DNA from: an uncultured Lachnospiraceae bacterium
GTDB lineage: Bacteria > Bacillota > Clostridia > Lachnospirales > Lachnospiraceae
NCBI GenBank assembly: GCA_947169385.1
Contig: CAMVPR010000022.1
Span: forward strand, 1-43,987
Reading direction: 5' to 3'
DNA: 43,987 nt
Both the position numbers and the translations under genes were made by a program. This document shows positions 1-9,700 of this stretch, one piece after another (the first letter of the stretch is position 1; each line of letters starts with the position of its first letter). A model generated the notes under the pieces. That model worked only from the letters and a program-made list of their open reading frames with translations. It was not told the DNA's origin and ran no database searches.

Positions 1-132
1 AAATAAAAGTCCCAAGATCAAAGTATAAGAAATATAAGAAGATGCTTAAGAAATGCAAGGGAATAAAGCGACTAAAGATTAGAAAGAGTATATTTTGAAA
101 TTGTTGTAAAGTTTTTAACATCTTCTTTTACA

Positions 133-189
133 TTTACAAAACAACGGATTTGTGGTATTATTGACAGTGGCGTTTTTCGTACAAATATT
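133..189 (+). promoter_or_regulatory. Tandem sigma-A-type promoters upstream of iorA
   Basis: Two promoter-like pairs are visible. The first is TTTACA (133-138), a 17-base spacer and TATTAT (156-161). The second is TTGACA (161-166), a 17-base spacer and AATATT (184-189); its -35 matches the consensus exactly but its -10 is weaker. The two overlap at position 161. Both would drive the ior-paaK run. No riboswitch-like structure was recognised in the 216 bases before iorA. Confidence 0.5.
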
Positions 190-216
190 ACATTTAAGGA
201 ACTAGGTGACTACATT

Positions 217-1956
217 ATGAAAGAATTAATGCTTGGAAATAAAGCATTTGCGAGAGGACTTTATGAGGCTGGAGTATCGTTGGCAAGCTCATATCCCGGA
301 ACCCCTTCAACAGAGGTGACTGAGGAACTTGCTAAATACGACGAGGTTTATTGTGAGTGGGCTCCTAATGAGAAGGTTGCCCTTGAGGTTGCATTTGGTG
401 CAAGTTTAGCAGGCAAGAGAAGTTTCTGTGCTATGAAGCACGTGGGACTTAATGTTGCTGCTGATCCGCTTTATACTATTTCTTATACCGGTGTTAATGC
501 CGGACTTATTATCTGCGTAGCAGATGACCCGGGAATGCATTCGTCACAGAACGAGCAGGACAGTCGTCATCATGCTATTGCGTCTAAGGTGCCTATGCTT
601 GAGCCGTCAGATTCGGCTGAGGCTATTGAGTTTACCAAGCTGGCATATCAGATTTCAGAGGAATATGACACCCCTGTTATTATGAAGATGTGTACGAGAG
701 TGGCTCATTCGCAGAGCCTTGTTGAGACATCGGACAGAGTTGTGCCTGAGGTTAAGCCATATGAGAAGAACATCGCTAAATATGTTATGATGCCTGGGTT
801 TGCCAAGAAGAGACATCCGTTTGTTGAAGAGAGAACATTGAAACTTACCGAGTGGGCAGAGACTGCTCCTGTTAACAGGATTGAGTGGGGCGACAAGAGT
901 GTTGGTATCATTTGCTCAAGTACATGTTATCAGTATGCCAAGGAAGTATATGGAGACAATGCTTCAGTACTTAAGATTGGTATGACCAATCCACTTCCTG
1001 TTAAGAAGATTATTGATTTTGCAAATGAAGTTGATAAGCTTATTGTTTTAGAAGAACTTGATCCGATTATTGAGAATCACTGTAAGGCTTTAGGACTTAA
1101 GGTAACAGGTAAGGATGTTCTTCCTATGATTGATGAGTTCTCACAGAGCCTTATTGCAGATAAGCTTGGACTTCCTGCTAAGGAGTCATGTAAGCCGATT
1201 GCCGACTTACCTAACCGTCCTCCTGTTATGTGTGCAGGTTGCCCACACAGAGGAATGTTCTATACACTTACCAAGAACAAGGTTACCGTACTTGGCGATA
1301 TCGGATGTTACACATTAGGTGCTGTTGCGCCTCTTAACGCGATTGAGATGACAGCATGTATGGGTGCTTCTGTAAGTTCTATACATGGATTTAATAAAGC
1401 TCTTGGCAAGGATAGCGAGGGTAGAACAGTCGCAGTTATCGGTGATTCAACATTCATGCATTCGGGTATGACTGGACTTGCCAATATCGCATATAACCAG
1501 AGTAATTCAACTGTTATCATTTTAGATAACAGTATTACCGGTATGACAGGACATCAGCAGAATCCTACTACCGGATATAATATCAAGGGTGACCCTGCCG
1601 GCAAGATTGATTTAGAGGCACTTTGCCGTGCAATGGGATACAATCGTGTAGTTGTTGTTGACCCTTATGATCTTGAGGAGTGTGACAGGGTAGTTAAGGA
1701 AGAGTTGGCTGCAGAGGAGCCTTCTGTTATCATTTCAAGACGCCCATGTGCATTGCTTAAGTATGTTAAGCACAATCCTCCTATCAAGGTTAATCCAGAC
1801 AAATGTAAGAGCTGTAAGGCCTGCATGAAGATTGGATGTCCTGCACTTTCATTTAAGGATGGCAAGGCGTTTGTTGATTCAACACAGTGTGTAGGCTGTG
1901 ATGTATGTAGCCAGCTTTGTAGATTTGATGCATTTGAGAAGGGAGGAGCTAACTAA
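217..1956 (+). CDS. iorA: Indolepyruvate:ferredoxin oxidoreductase, alpha subunit
   Basis: Cytoplasmic TPP- and iron-sulfur enzyme subunit that oxidatively decarboxylates aryl pyruvates such as indolepyruvate and phenylpyruvate to aryl-acetyl-CoA, passing electrons to ferredoxin. At 579 aa it is close to the usual family length. The N-terminal pyrimidine-binding part has SYPGTPSTEV. The TPP-binding part has GDIGCYTLG and a GDSTFMHSGM segment followed by DNSITGMTGHQQNP. The C-terminus is a two-cluster ferredoxin domain with CKSCKACMKIGCP and CVGCDVCSQLC. The ATG is preceded by AGGTGA about 7 bases upstream. Its stop overlaps the iorB start by one base, so the two subunits are probably translationally coupled. 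Confidence 0.95.
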   Translation: MKELMLGNKAFARGLYEAGVSLASSYPGTPSTEVTEELAKYDEVYCEWAPNEKVALEVAFGASLAGKRSFCAMKHVGLNVAADPLYTISYTGVNAGLIICVADDPGMHSSQNEQDSRHHAIASKVPMLEPSDSAEAIEFTKLAYQISEEYDTPVIMKMCTRVAHSQSLVETSDRVVPEVKPYEKNIAKYVMMPGFAKKRHPFVEERTLKLTEWAETAPVNRIEWGDKSVGIICSSTCYQYAKEVYGDNASVLKIGMTNPLPVKKIIDFANEVDKLIVLEELDPIIENHCKALGLKVTGKDVLPMIDEFSQSLIADKLGLPAKESCKPIADLPNRPPVMCAGCPHRGMFYTLTKNKVTVLGDIGCYTLGAVAPLNAIEMTACMGASVSSIHGFNKALGKDSEGRTVAVIGDSTFMHSGMTGLANIAYNQSNSTVIILDNSITGMTGHQQNPTTGYNIKGDPAGKIDLEALCRAMGYNRVVVVDPYDLEECDRVVKEELAAEEPSVIISRRPCALLKYVKHNPPIKVNPDKCKSCKACMKIGCPALSFKDGKAFVDSTQCVGCDVCSQLCRFDAFEKGGAN

Positions 1957-2528
1957 TGACTACTAATGTTATGATTGTTGGAGTCGGTGGACAGGGATCT
2001 TTGCTTGCAAGTAAGCTCCTTGGTCATGTTGCTCTTTTAAAAGGACTTGATGTTAAGGTGTCTGAGGTACATGGAATGAGCCAGAGAGGTGGCTCCGTTG
2101 TAACTTACGTAAGATTTGGAGATAAGGTTTATTCACCTATCATTGATAAAGGTGAGGCTGATTATGTTATATCGTTTGAGCTTTTAGAGGCTGCAAGACA
2201 GATGGAATTTCTTAAGCCTGGTGGACAGGTAGTTGTCAATTCACAGACTATTGACCCTATGCCTGTTATTACAGGAGCTATGAGTTATCCGGAAGGATTG
2301 GTTGAGAAGATGGAGGCTTCAGGCGCTAAGGTTGACGCATTTGACGCGTTATCAATAGCAAGAGATGCCGGTTCAATCAAGGCAGCCAATATCGTGCTTA
2401 TGGCTAGATTTTCTAAGTACTTTAATGATATAACAGAAGAAGAGTGGCTTACAGCTTTAGAAGCTTGCGTGCCACCGAAGTTTTTAGAGCTTAATAAGAA
2501 AGCTTTTGAGCTTGGAAGAAATGCTTAA
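1956..2528 (+). CDS. iorB: Indolepyruvate:ferredoxin oxidoreductase, beta subunit
   Basis: Smaller subunit of the IorAB enzyme, equivalent to the gamma domain of pyruvate:ferredoxin oxidoreductases (POR_N/KOR family). The 190-aa protein starts with MIVGVGGQGSLLASKLLG, the typical glycine-rich start of this subunit, followed by EVHGMSQRGGSVVTYVRFG, a strongly conserved IorB segment. The ATG shares one base with the iorA stop codon, which fixes the start and indicates co-translation. Together with the downstream CoA ligase it suggests a route for aromatic amino-acid-derived 2-oxoacids, run either oxidatively or, with reduced ferredoxin, toward aromatic amino acid synthesis. The direction cannot be decided from sequence. 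Confidence 0.95.
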   Translation: MTTNVMIVGVGGQGSLLASKLLGHVALLKGLDVKVSEVHGMSQRGGSVVTYVRFGDKVYSPIIDKGEADYVISFELLEAARQMEFLKPGGQVVVNSQTIDPMPVITGAMSYPEGLVEKMEASGAKVDAFDALSIARDAGSIKAANIVLMARFSKYFNDITEEEWLTALEACVPPKFLELNKKAFELGRNA

Positions 2529-2571
2529 GCTGACTTTTTATGCATATTTTAAATAATAGGAGGATATTAAG

Positions 2572-3894
2572 ATGGGATCGTATTTCAATCCTGAGATTGA
2601 GACTATGCCTGTTGAGGAGATCAAGAAGCTTCAGAGTGAGAGACTTGTCGAGCAGGTTCGTCATGTTTACGATAATGTTGAGTTTTATCGTGAAAGAATG
2701 AATGATATGGGGGTTAAACCGGAGGATATCAATGGAATTGAGGATCTACATAAGCTTCCTTTTATTACCAAAGACGATTTAAGAGACCAGTATCCTTATG
2801 GATTACTTGGAGTTGACAGAAGGGATGTAGTTCGTATTCAGTCTACATCAGGTACAACCGGAAGACGAGTTGTATCATTTTACACAGAAGACGATATCGA
2901 TTTATGGGAGACTTGTTGTGCGAGAGCATTAGTTGCAGCAGGTGCTACTAATAAGGATGTTGTTCAGGTATGTTATGGTTATGGTTTGTTTACTGGTGGT
3001 GCAGGACTTCATGGTGGTTCACATAAGCTTGGTTCTATGACACTTCCTATGTCATCAGGTAACACAGACAGACAGATTCAGTTTATGCAGGATTTGCAAT
3101 CTACAATTCTATGCTGTACACCTTCTTACGCTGCATACTTAGGAGAGAGTATCGCTGAGCGTGGAGTGCTTGACAGCCTTCATCTTAAGGCAGGTATCTT
3201 TGGTGCCGAGGCGTGGACAGAAGAGATGCGTCATAACATTGAGAAAGCACTTAACATCAAGGCTTATGATATCTATGGATTGACAGAGATTAGCGGACCT
3301 GGCGTTTCATTTGAGTGTGAAGAGCAGGCCGGTATGCATATCAACGAGGATCATTTCATCGCTGAGATTATCAACCCTGTTACCGGAGAGGTGCTTCCTG
3401 AGGGAGAGAAGGGTGAGTTAGTATTTACCTGTATCACCAAGAAAGCATTTCCACTTCTTAGATACAGAACTCGTGATATCTGCGTTCTTTCAAGAAAGAA
3501 GTGTTCTTGTGGTAGAACTCACATTCGTATGAGTAAGCCACTTGGAAGAAGTGACGATATGATGGTTGTCAAGGGCGTCAATGTATTCCCTTCACAGATT
3601 GAGGCTGTTCTTCTTAAGAATGGTTACGAGGCTAATTATCAGTTGGTTGTTGACCGTGTTAACAACTCAGATACTATCGCGTGTGACGTTGAGTGGTTAC
3701 CTAACAACCCTCCTAAGAATGCCGACGAGCAGGCTAGAAGAGAGAAGAAGCTTGTGTCTGACTTAAAGGGTATGCTTGGAATCTTGGTTAAGGTTAACCT
3801 TGTTGCACCTAAGACTGTACCTCGTTCTGAAGGTAAGGCAGTTAGAGTTATTGATAATCGTAATCTTTATGAAGACAGTAAGATAGGAAAGTAA
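2572..3894 (+). CDS. paaK: Phenylacetate-CoA ligase family protein
   Basis: AMP-forming ligase of the PaaK family, which activates phenylacetate or related aryl acetates such as indoleacetate with CoA. The 440 aa match the family length. The ATP/AMP-binding motif is STSGTTGRRV near residue 93, followed later by YDIYGLTEISGPG and by the C-terminal hinge LGRSDDMMVVKGVNVFPSQI. The start is preceded by AGGAGG about 8 bases upstream. It follows iorB by 43 bases with no terminator between, so it belongs to the same transcript. IorAB and PaaK interconvert aryl pyruvate, aryl-acetyl-CoA and free acid, a combination often seen in anaerobes. The exact substrate is not determinable here. Confidence 0.93.
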   Translation: MGSYFNPEIETMPVEEIKKLQSERLVEQVRHVYDNVEFYRERMNDMGVKPEDINGIEDLHKLPFITKDDLRDQYPYGLLGVDRRDVVRIQSTSGTTGRRVVSFYTEDDIDLWETCCARALVAAGATNKDVVQVCYGYGLFTGGAGLHGGSHKLGSMTLPMSSGNTDRQIQFMQDLQSTILCCTPSYAAYLGESIAERGVLDSLHLKAGIFGAEAWTEEMRHNIEKALNIKAYDIYGLTEISGPGVSFECEEQAGMHINEDHFIAEIINPVTGEVLPEGEKGELVFTCITKKAFPLLRYRTRDICVLSRKKCSCGRTHIRMSKPLGRSDDMMVVKGVNVFPSQIEAVLLKNGYEANYQLVVDRVNNSDTIACDVEWLPNNPPKNADEQARREKKLVSDLKGMLGILVKVNLVAPKTVPRSEGKAVRVIDNRNLYEDSKIGK

Positions 3895-3896
3895 TT

Positions 3897-4139
3897 ATGT
3901 TTAATCCGGGTTTAGTTTTTGAATTACAGAAGAAATGGCAGACATTTACAGAGAATCATCCCAAGTTTCCTGCGTTCTTAAGGGCTGTATCTAATACAGA
4001 ATTGGCTCCTGGCAGTGTTATTGAGATTAGTATAACAACTGCTGAGGGACAGAATATCGCAAGTAATGTCAAGCTTACTGAGAGTGATGTTCAGATGCTT
4101 AAGGAAGTTGCAGAGATGATGAAATCTGCCGGACGATAA
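3897..4139 (+). CDS. Small conserved-looking protein of unknown function following paaK
   Basis: An 80-aa soluble protein whose start follows the paaK stop by two bases, so it is almost certainly co-translated with the ligase. The sequence has no signal peptide, membrane segment or cysteine motif. It looks like two helical stretches around a beta-rich centre (SVIEISITTAEGQNIASNVK) and ends in a helix rich in Met and Lys. I do not recognise the family. Position suggests an accessory protein of the ior-paaK module, but that rests on context only. Codon use matches the neighbouring genes, and an independent foreign origin is not indicated. Confidence 0.75.
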   Translation: MFNPGLVFELQKKWQTFTENHPKFPAFLRAVSNTELAPGSVIEISITTAEGQNIASNVKLTESDVQMLKEVAEMMKSAGR

Positions 4140-4154
4140 GGGAGGAGATAACTT

Positions 4155-4403
4155 TTGTCATTTATTGCAGGAATAATCTTAAGCCTTATAAGTGGGGCTA
4201 TTGCAGGTACTATAGCCGGCAAGATTATGGACAATGAAGGGTCTTTATTCTTCAATATGATTCTCGGAATCATAGGCGGAATAGTAGGCAGCGTTGTGCT
4301 CGGTATTGTGGGTATAGGCGCACATGGCTTCATTGGAGGAATCATTGTTTCAGTTATAGGTGCTTGTCTTCTTATATGGGTTGTAAGAAAGATAAGAAGC
4401 TAG
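4155..4403 (+). CDS. GlsB/YeaQ/YmgE family small membrane protein
   Basis: An 82-aa, very hydrophobic, glycine-rich protein of the type annotated as transglycosylase-associated or GlsB/YeaQ/YmgE stress-response membrane protein. About three membrane segments are visible: residues 2-22, 32-54 and 57-77. It has the family-typical GAIAGTIAGKIM near the first turn and a positively charged end (RKIRS). The start is a TTG preceded by GGGAGGAG about 6-7 bases upstream; there is no better ATG. It lies 15 bases after the unknown 80-aa gene and is closed by a strong terminator. Its biochemical role is not established, and any link to the ior genes is co-transcription only. Confidence 0.8.
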   Translation: MSFIAGIILSLISGAIAGTIAGKIMDNEGSLFFNMILGIIGGIVGSVVLGIVGIGAHGFIGGIIVSVIGACLLIWVVRKIRS

Positions 4404-4442
4404 TATAGTGAAATAATTATTATTTTAGGTACTCAATTTGTG

Positions 4443-4470
4443 ATAAGGCGGATATTCCGCCTTATTTTTG
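4443..4470 (+). terminator. Rho-independent terminator of the ior-paaK run
   Basis: Perfect 10-bp stem ATAAGGCGGA / TCCGCCTTAT with a TAT loop, followed by TTTTTG. It lies 40 bases after the GlsB-like gene and directly before the promoter of the next gene. Confidence 0.85.
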
Positions 4471-4499
4471 TTGCGCTTATGTAATGCTTGTTGTAGTAT
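4471..4499 (+). promoter_or_regulatory. Promoter of the unknown gene at 4539
   Basis: TTGCGC (4471-4476), a 17-base spacer and TAGTAT (4494-4499). The promoter starts immediately after the preceding terminator, so the downstream gene is an independent transcription unit. Confidence 0.45.
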
Positions 4500-4538
4500 A
4501 GTATATTATATAATAAAAAACGAAGTGGAGGTTTGGCT

Positions 4539-5693
4539 ATGAAAGAGGTTGAATACAATATTGATGATAGTTTCAGTATCATTGACAGTATTGATGAGGT
4601 TACAATTGATGAATATGCCAATAGAGTATTGCTTTCTAAACCTGCAATTAAAAAACTTAAACCTGAAGTTAAAAACAGTGAAGATTTCATAAATAAATTC
4701 AACGAACAGGTTGAGAAGTTAAAAAGCAATCCTCATTTTATAGCATTTTACAATAGAAATTCATCGAATCTTTCAAGTAATAATAATCTTTACAGGAAAT
4801 GGGCAGACTTTAAAGGGGATGTTGATGAGAGATTATATGATATACTTACAGACACTACTCCGGTTATCGCCTTTAGTGTTAAGCTCGGGGATTCATATAC
4901 CATTGAAGAAATAAGAGAAAATGCCAAAGAAGAATGTCATGCCAAAGAAGTTATACTCAAAAAAAGTGACTATATTCTTGATATGGGTGATGTTGCAGAG
5001 TATTTTGTTTTGAGGTCGATTACTGAACCCGGAGCCAAAAGAGCGTTTTTTGGGAAAGGAACTGATACAAATAACAGAAAAAATGACGGCAGAAACAGTA
5101 TTAAGCCTGATGTTGGGGATAAGTATTCCAATAACCTCATTCAAAGTAAAATCATACAAATGAGGAATTCTTTATTAAAAGACAGGAAGTTTATGACTTT
5201 GTTGGCGTCCGGCAAGTCAGTTGAGGAGATATATAACGATTACAAGAAGGATGTACGTAAGAAAGTTGATAAAGTGGTTACTAACAGAAATTCAAAGAAG
5301 ACTGCGGCTGATAAAGATATAACAGTTTCAGAAGAGTATATTAACTACCTTAAGAATACCAAAGCTGAGCTTGATTCACTATATTCAAGCGGTGGCAGGT
5401 TTAAGTCAAAGTATATGAAGGATATTTATACTGAGCTTAACAATATACTAAGTAAAGCTGACAGCAATCACGATAACCAAAAAGGATATACAATTAAGGA
5501 ATCTGACCTTAACAAGCTGCTGGACAAAGCATCTATATATTTTAATAACAGAAAAGGTAAATACGTCAAGGCTCCTGTTACCGACAGAGGAAAGGCAAGA
5601 CTGGAGCTTGTCGAGAAGCTTATTGTAAGGACAGACAAGGAAGCTAATAAAAAGCCGGAAGTGAATAAGAATCAGGGCGGAATGAAGCTATAG
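4539..5693 (+). CDS. Hydrophilic protein of unknown function (384 aa)
   Basis: I do not recognise this protein. It is highly charged, rich in Lys, Asp, Glu and Asn, and has no signal peptide or membrane segment. A central part (about residues 105-165) has mixed strand/helix character with ILDMGDVAEYFVLRSITEPG. The last 200 residues look helical and strongly basic. ATG at 4539 is chosen because it is 7 bases after GGAGG (4527-4531); an in-frame TTG at 4533 would be only one base from it. It has its own promoter and terminator and stands alone between the ior operon and a convergent hydrolase. AT content is visibly higher than in the flanking metabolic genes, which could mean a lineage-specific or acquired gene. 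Confidence 0.75.
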   Translation: MKEVEYNIDDSFSIIDSIDEVTIDEYANRVLLSKPAIKKLKPEVKNSEDFINKFNEQVEKLKSNPHFIAFYNRNSSNLSSNNNLYRKWADFKGDVDERLYDILTDTTPVIAFSVKLGDSYTIEEIRENAKEECHAKEVILKKSDYILDMGDVAEYFVLRSITEPGAKRAFFGKGTDTNNRKNDGRNSIKPDVGDKYSNNLIQSKIIQMRNSLLKDRKFMTLLASGKSVEEIYNDYKKDVRKKVDKVVTNRNSKKTAADKDITVSEEYINYLKNTKAELDSLYSSGGRFKSKYMKDIYTELNNILSKADSNHDNQKGYTIKESDLNKLLDKASIYFNNRKGKYVKAPVTDRGKARLELVEKLIVRTDKEANKKPEVNKNQGGMKL

Positions 5694-5696
5694 AAT

Positions 5697-5733
5697 AATC
5701 CCGAAAGACTTTATGGGTTCTTTCGGGATTTTA
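5697..5733. terminator. Bidirectional terminator between convergent genes
   Basis: Perfect 12-bp stem AATCCCGAAAGA / TCTTTCGGGATT with a 10-base loop and T-rich sequence on the plus strand. It sits in the 42-base gap between the stop codons of the unknown gene (+) and the alpha/beta hydrolase (-), so it can serve both. Confidence 0.8.
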
Positions 5734-5735
5734 CT

Positions 5736-6695
5736 TTAATTATCTTCTGATATAAACTCTTTAATCTCATCCCATGCGGATTCTGACTCAGGATATGTAT
5801 TTAATCCCATCTGGAAGTCATGAAACATGCCGGGATAGACATGAAGCTTAACATTGACTCCCGCTGCCTTGGCCTTGGCTGCAACATCAGTCGTGTCATT
5901 AAGCAGCATTTCAAGCTCACCAACCTGCATCAGCATAGGAGGGAACCCTGTATAATCCCCATTAATTGGAGAAATGTAAGGATTAGTCGGGTCATTGTCC
6001 TTGTAATATCCGTCCATAAATACCAGGGTGTCTTTAGAACCGCCAAATACGGGATCTGAATTAAAATTGTATTTATAAGACTCTCCACTCTTGGTAAGAT
6101 CAGTCCAGGCTGACATTGTGATAATCTTCTTAGGGAGTGGAATCTCGTTATCCCTAAGATATAAGCAAAGCGAGAGAGTAAGACCACCACCGGCAGAATC
6201 ACCGGCAATTATAATCTCATTAGGATTGTAACCATTCTCTAAAATCCATCTGTAGGCCCTTACCGCATCTATCAATGCTGCAGGGTAGGGATTATCGGGA
6301 GCAACTCTGTAATCAAGGCTGGCAACATCAAGCCCGCCGCTTAGAGTGTGATACAGTGCAGCCATATCCCTGTATCCATTGTGAATCCTATTATAGTATC
6401 CGCCACCGTGTATGTGAAGAATAATGCCGTCTGTAGCCTCAACATCCTCGTAATTGGCCCCCGGCTCACTATATAAGTCGCTGTTCTCGGTGGAAGTCAG
6501 CAATTCCAGGTTACATTCATCAAGATCGACTATGCTAAGCTTAAGTCCTTCAGGTACCTGCCAATCCTTCTCGTGTTCACTAAGGCGCTTTCTAAGCTCA
6601 CCGCTCTGCGCAAGGGGACCAATCTTAGGCAAATGATTATAAAGACGAACTATACGCCTTGCTGTGCGCCCTTTTAAACTCACTCTGTCACTCAT
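5736..6695 (-). CDS. Alpha/beta hydrolase fold-3 (hormone-sensitive lipase family) esterase
   Basis: Probable cytoplasmic carboxylesterase. The 319-aa protein has the family IV oxyanion motif ILHIHGGGYYNR, the nucleophile elbow IIAGDSAGGGL, and a late catalytic His in YPGMFHDFQMG; the acid residue is probably the Asp within the preceding QVGELEMLLNDTTD region. There is no signal peptide. Start at 6695 is chosen over an upstream in-frame ATG at 6752, because AAAAGGAGA lies directly before 6695 and the longer form would run back through the carB terminator. The gene is downstream of carB on the same strand, with only the carB terminator hairpin between them. Substrate is unknown; many relatives take short-chain acyl esters. 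Confidence 0.88.
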   Translation of the reverse strand: MSDRVSLKGRTARRIVRLYNHLPKIGPLAQSGELRKRLSEHEKDWQVPEGLKLSIVDLDECNLELLTSTENSDLYSEPGANYEDVEATDGIILHIHGGGYYNRIHNGYRDMAALYHTLSGGLDVASLDYRVAPDNPYPAALIDAVRAYRWILENGYNPNEIIIAGDSAGGGLTLSLCLYLRDNEIPLPKKIITMSAWTDLTKSGESYKYNFNSDPVFGGSKDTLVFMDGYYKDNDPTNPYISPINGDYTGFPPMLMQVGELEMLLNDTTDVAAKAKAAGVNVKLHVYPGMFHDFQMGLNTYPESESAWDEIKEFISEDN

Positions 6696-6715
6696 ATACT
6701 GTCTCCTTTTTATAA

Positions 6716-6742
6716 AAAAGCCTCGCCGAAATAGCGAGGCTA
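6716..6742 (-). terminator. carB terminator abutting the hydrolase ribosome-binding site
   Basis: Read on the minus strand, AGCCTCGC / GCGAGGCT form a perfect stem with a 7-base loop, followed by a run of six or more T. The T-run is directly followed by TATAAAAAGGAGA, the hydrolase ribosome-binding site, so there is little room for a separate hydrolase promoter. The hydrolase may depend on read-through from carB. Confidence 0.8.
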
Positions 6743-6758
6743 TAATTATCATTATGTA

Positions 6759-9700
6759 TTACTTAATGTTAGAATGCCAATCCTGTAAAGACTTAACAGG
6801 GCTTCTGCCGTGCTCTCTTACGTGTCTGATACCATCTGCAGCAGCCTTAGCAGCAGCCATAGTGGTAATGTAAGTAATCTTAGACTTGATAGCAGCCTTT
6901 CTTAAGTAACTGTCATCGTTCATACTGTTCTTACTGATAGGAGTATTAACGATGAACTGAATCTGCTCATTGGTGATAAGGTCAAGGATGTTAGGTCTAC
7001 CTTCATCAAGCTTCTTAACCTTCTCAGCAGGAATACCGGCCTTAACGATCAAATCGTAAGTGCTTCCGGTAGCTATAATCTTGAATCCACTGTCGTGGAA
7101 ACTCTGTGCAAGCTCAACAACCTCAGGTTTATCTGAACGGTTAACCGAGATAAGTACTGATCCCTCAAGTGGGAGAGTAGACTTAGTAGCTTCCTGAGCC
7201 TTGTAGAATGCACCACCGACAGAATGAGAAATACCAAGTACCTCACCTGTAGAACGCATCTCAGGTCCAAGGATAGGGTCAACCTCCTGGAACATGTTGA
7301 ATGGGAATACAGCTTCCTTAACACCGTAGTAAGGAATCTCTCTCTCCTTAAGTTCAGGTACAGGAGAAGGTCTGTTAGTAAGCTCTCTTGTAATGATATC
7401 GGTAGCGATAGGAACCATTCTGATTCCACATACCTTAGATACCAATGGAACTGTACGAGATGCTCTTGGGTTAGCTTCGAGTACGAATACCTTGTCGTTC
7501 TCAATAGCATACTGCATATTCATAAGACCAACGACGTGCATCTCCTCAGCAATCTTACGTGTGTATTCCTTGATTGTCTTAAGATTCTCTTCAGATATAT
7601 GCTTAGATGGAATGATACAAGCAGAATCACCTGAGTGAATACCTGCAAGCTCGATATGCTCCATAACTGCAGGAACATAAGCGTGTGAACCATCACTGAT
7701 AGCATCTGCCTCACACTCAAGAGCGTGATTAAGGAATCTATCGATAAGGATAGGTCTGTCAGGTGTAACACCAACAGCTGCAGCCATGTAATCCTTCATG
7801 CTGTCAGAATCATATACAACTTCCATACCGCGTCCGCCAAGAACGTATGAAGGACGAACCATAACAGGATATCCGATCTCTTCGGCAATCTTGATAGCCT
7901 CTTCAACAGTAGAAGCCATTCCTGACTCAGCCATAGGAATCTCAAGTTTATCCATCATAGCTCTGAACAAATCTCTGTCCTCAGCAAGATCTATAACCTC
8001 AGGAGCAGTACCAAGAATCTTAACACCATTCTTCTGGAGCTCTTGAGCGAGATTAAGAGGTGTCTGACCACCGAACTGAGCGATAACACCGACAGGCTTC
8101 TCTTTATTGTAAATGCTTAATACATCCTCTAATGTAAGTGGCTCGAAGTAGAGCTTATCAGATGTGTCATAATCTGTTGAAACTGTCTCAGGGTTACAGT
8201 TAACGATGATAGTTTCGAAACCAAGTGCTTTAAGTGACTGTGCAGCGTGAACGCAGCAGTAGTCGAACTCAATACCCTGACCAATTCTGTTAGGACCGCC
8301 ACCAAGAATCATAATCTTAGGCTTGCCTTCAACGATAGGATTGTTGTCAGGAGCGTTGTAAGTAGAATAGAAGTATGAGCTATCCTCTGTACCACTAACG
8401 TGAACTGAATCCCAAGCTTCATTAATCCCAAGCTCGATACGCTTGTTTCTGATGTCGTCTTCGCTGATTTCTAAAATCTCAGATAAGTACTTGTCTGAGA
8501 ATCCGTCCTTCTTAGCCTGGATAAGAAGATCGTCAGCAGGAAGAGAACCCTTGCTCTTAACAAGCTCTTCTTCTTCCTCAACGAGCTCCTTCATCTGCTC
8601 GATGAAGTAGTTCTTAACGTGGGTGGTATCGTGAATCTCTTCAACGGTAGCACCCTTTCTAAGTGCCTCATACATAAGGAAATGACGCTCGCTTGAAGGG
8701 ATAACAAGTCTCTTCATGAGCTCTTCCTTACTTAATGTATCAAAATCTTTAACATGTCCTAAACCATAGCGACCTTTCTCCAAAGATCTGATCGCCTTCT
8801 GAAATGCTTCCTTATAATTCTTACCGATACTCATAACCTCACCTACGGCACGCATCTGTGTACCTAAGTGATCCTCAACACCCTTGAACTTCTCGAAAGC
8901 CCATCTTGCGAACTTAACTACAACGTAGTCGCCGTCCGGCTTGTACTTATCAAGTGTTCCGTACTTACCACATGGAATATCAGCAAGAGTAAGACCACAA
9001 GCAAGCTTAGCAGATACTAAAGCGATAGGGAATCCTGTTGCCTTAGATGCAAGTGCAGATGAACGTGAAGTACGAGGGTTAATCTCTATAACTATAATTC
9101 TGTCTGAAACAGGGTCGTGTGCGAACTGAACGTTGGTACCACCGATAACTTCGATAGACTCAACAATCTTGTATGCCTGCTCCTGAAGTCTCTTCTGAAG
9201 ATCTTCAGATATGGTAAGCATAGGAGCGGTACAGAAAGAATCACCGGTATGAACACCCATTGGGTCAACATTCTCGATGAAGCAGACGGTAATCATGTTG
9301 CCGTCCTTATCTCTAACTACCTCAAGCTCTAACTCTTCCCAACCTGTAACACATTCTTCAACAAGAACCTGTCCTACAAGGCTGGCAGAAAGACCTCTTG
9401 CCATAACAGTCTTAAGCTCTTCCTTGTTGTAAACAAGGCCGCCGCCAGCACCACCCATAGTGTAAGCCGGTCTTAATACAACAGGGTAACCCAATCTGTC
9501 AGCAATCTCTAATCCTTCCTCAACAGAGTAAGCAACCTCACTTTTAGCCATCTCGATTCCAAGCTTATCCATTGCTTTCTTGAATTCGATACGGTCCTCA
9601 CCACGCTCAATAGCGTCAACCTGTACACCGATTACTTCAACATTATACTTGTCAAGTATACCTTCCTTATATAACTCAGATGCAAGATTAAGACCTGACT

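Noticed and set aside
3-98. Short open frame at the window start (Lys-rich, ending TGA at 96-98), possibly the tail of an upstream gene
   Set aside because: Only 31 codons, very A-rich and low in complexity, with no recognisable motif; it cannot be told from chance.
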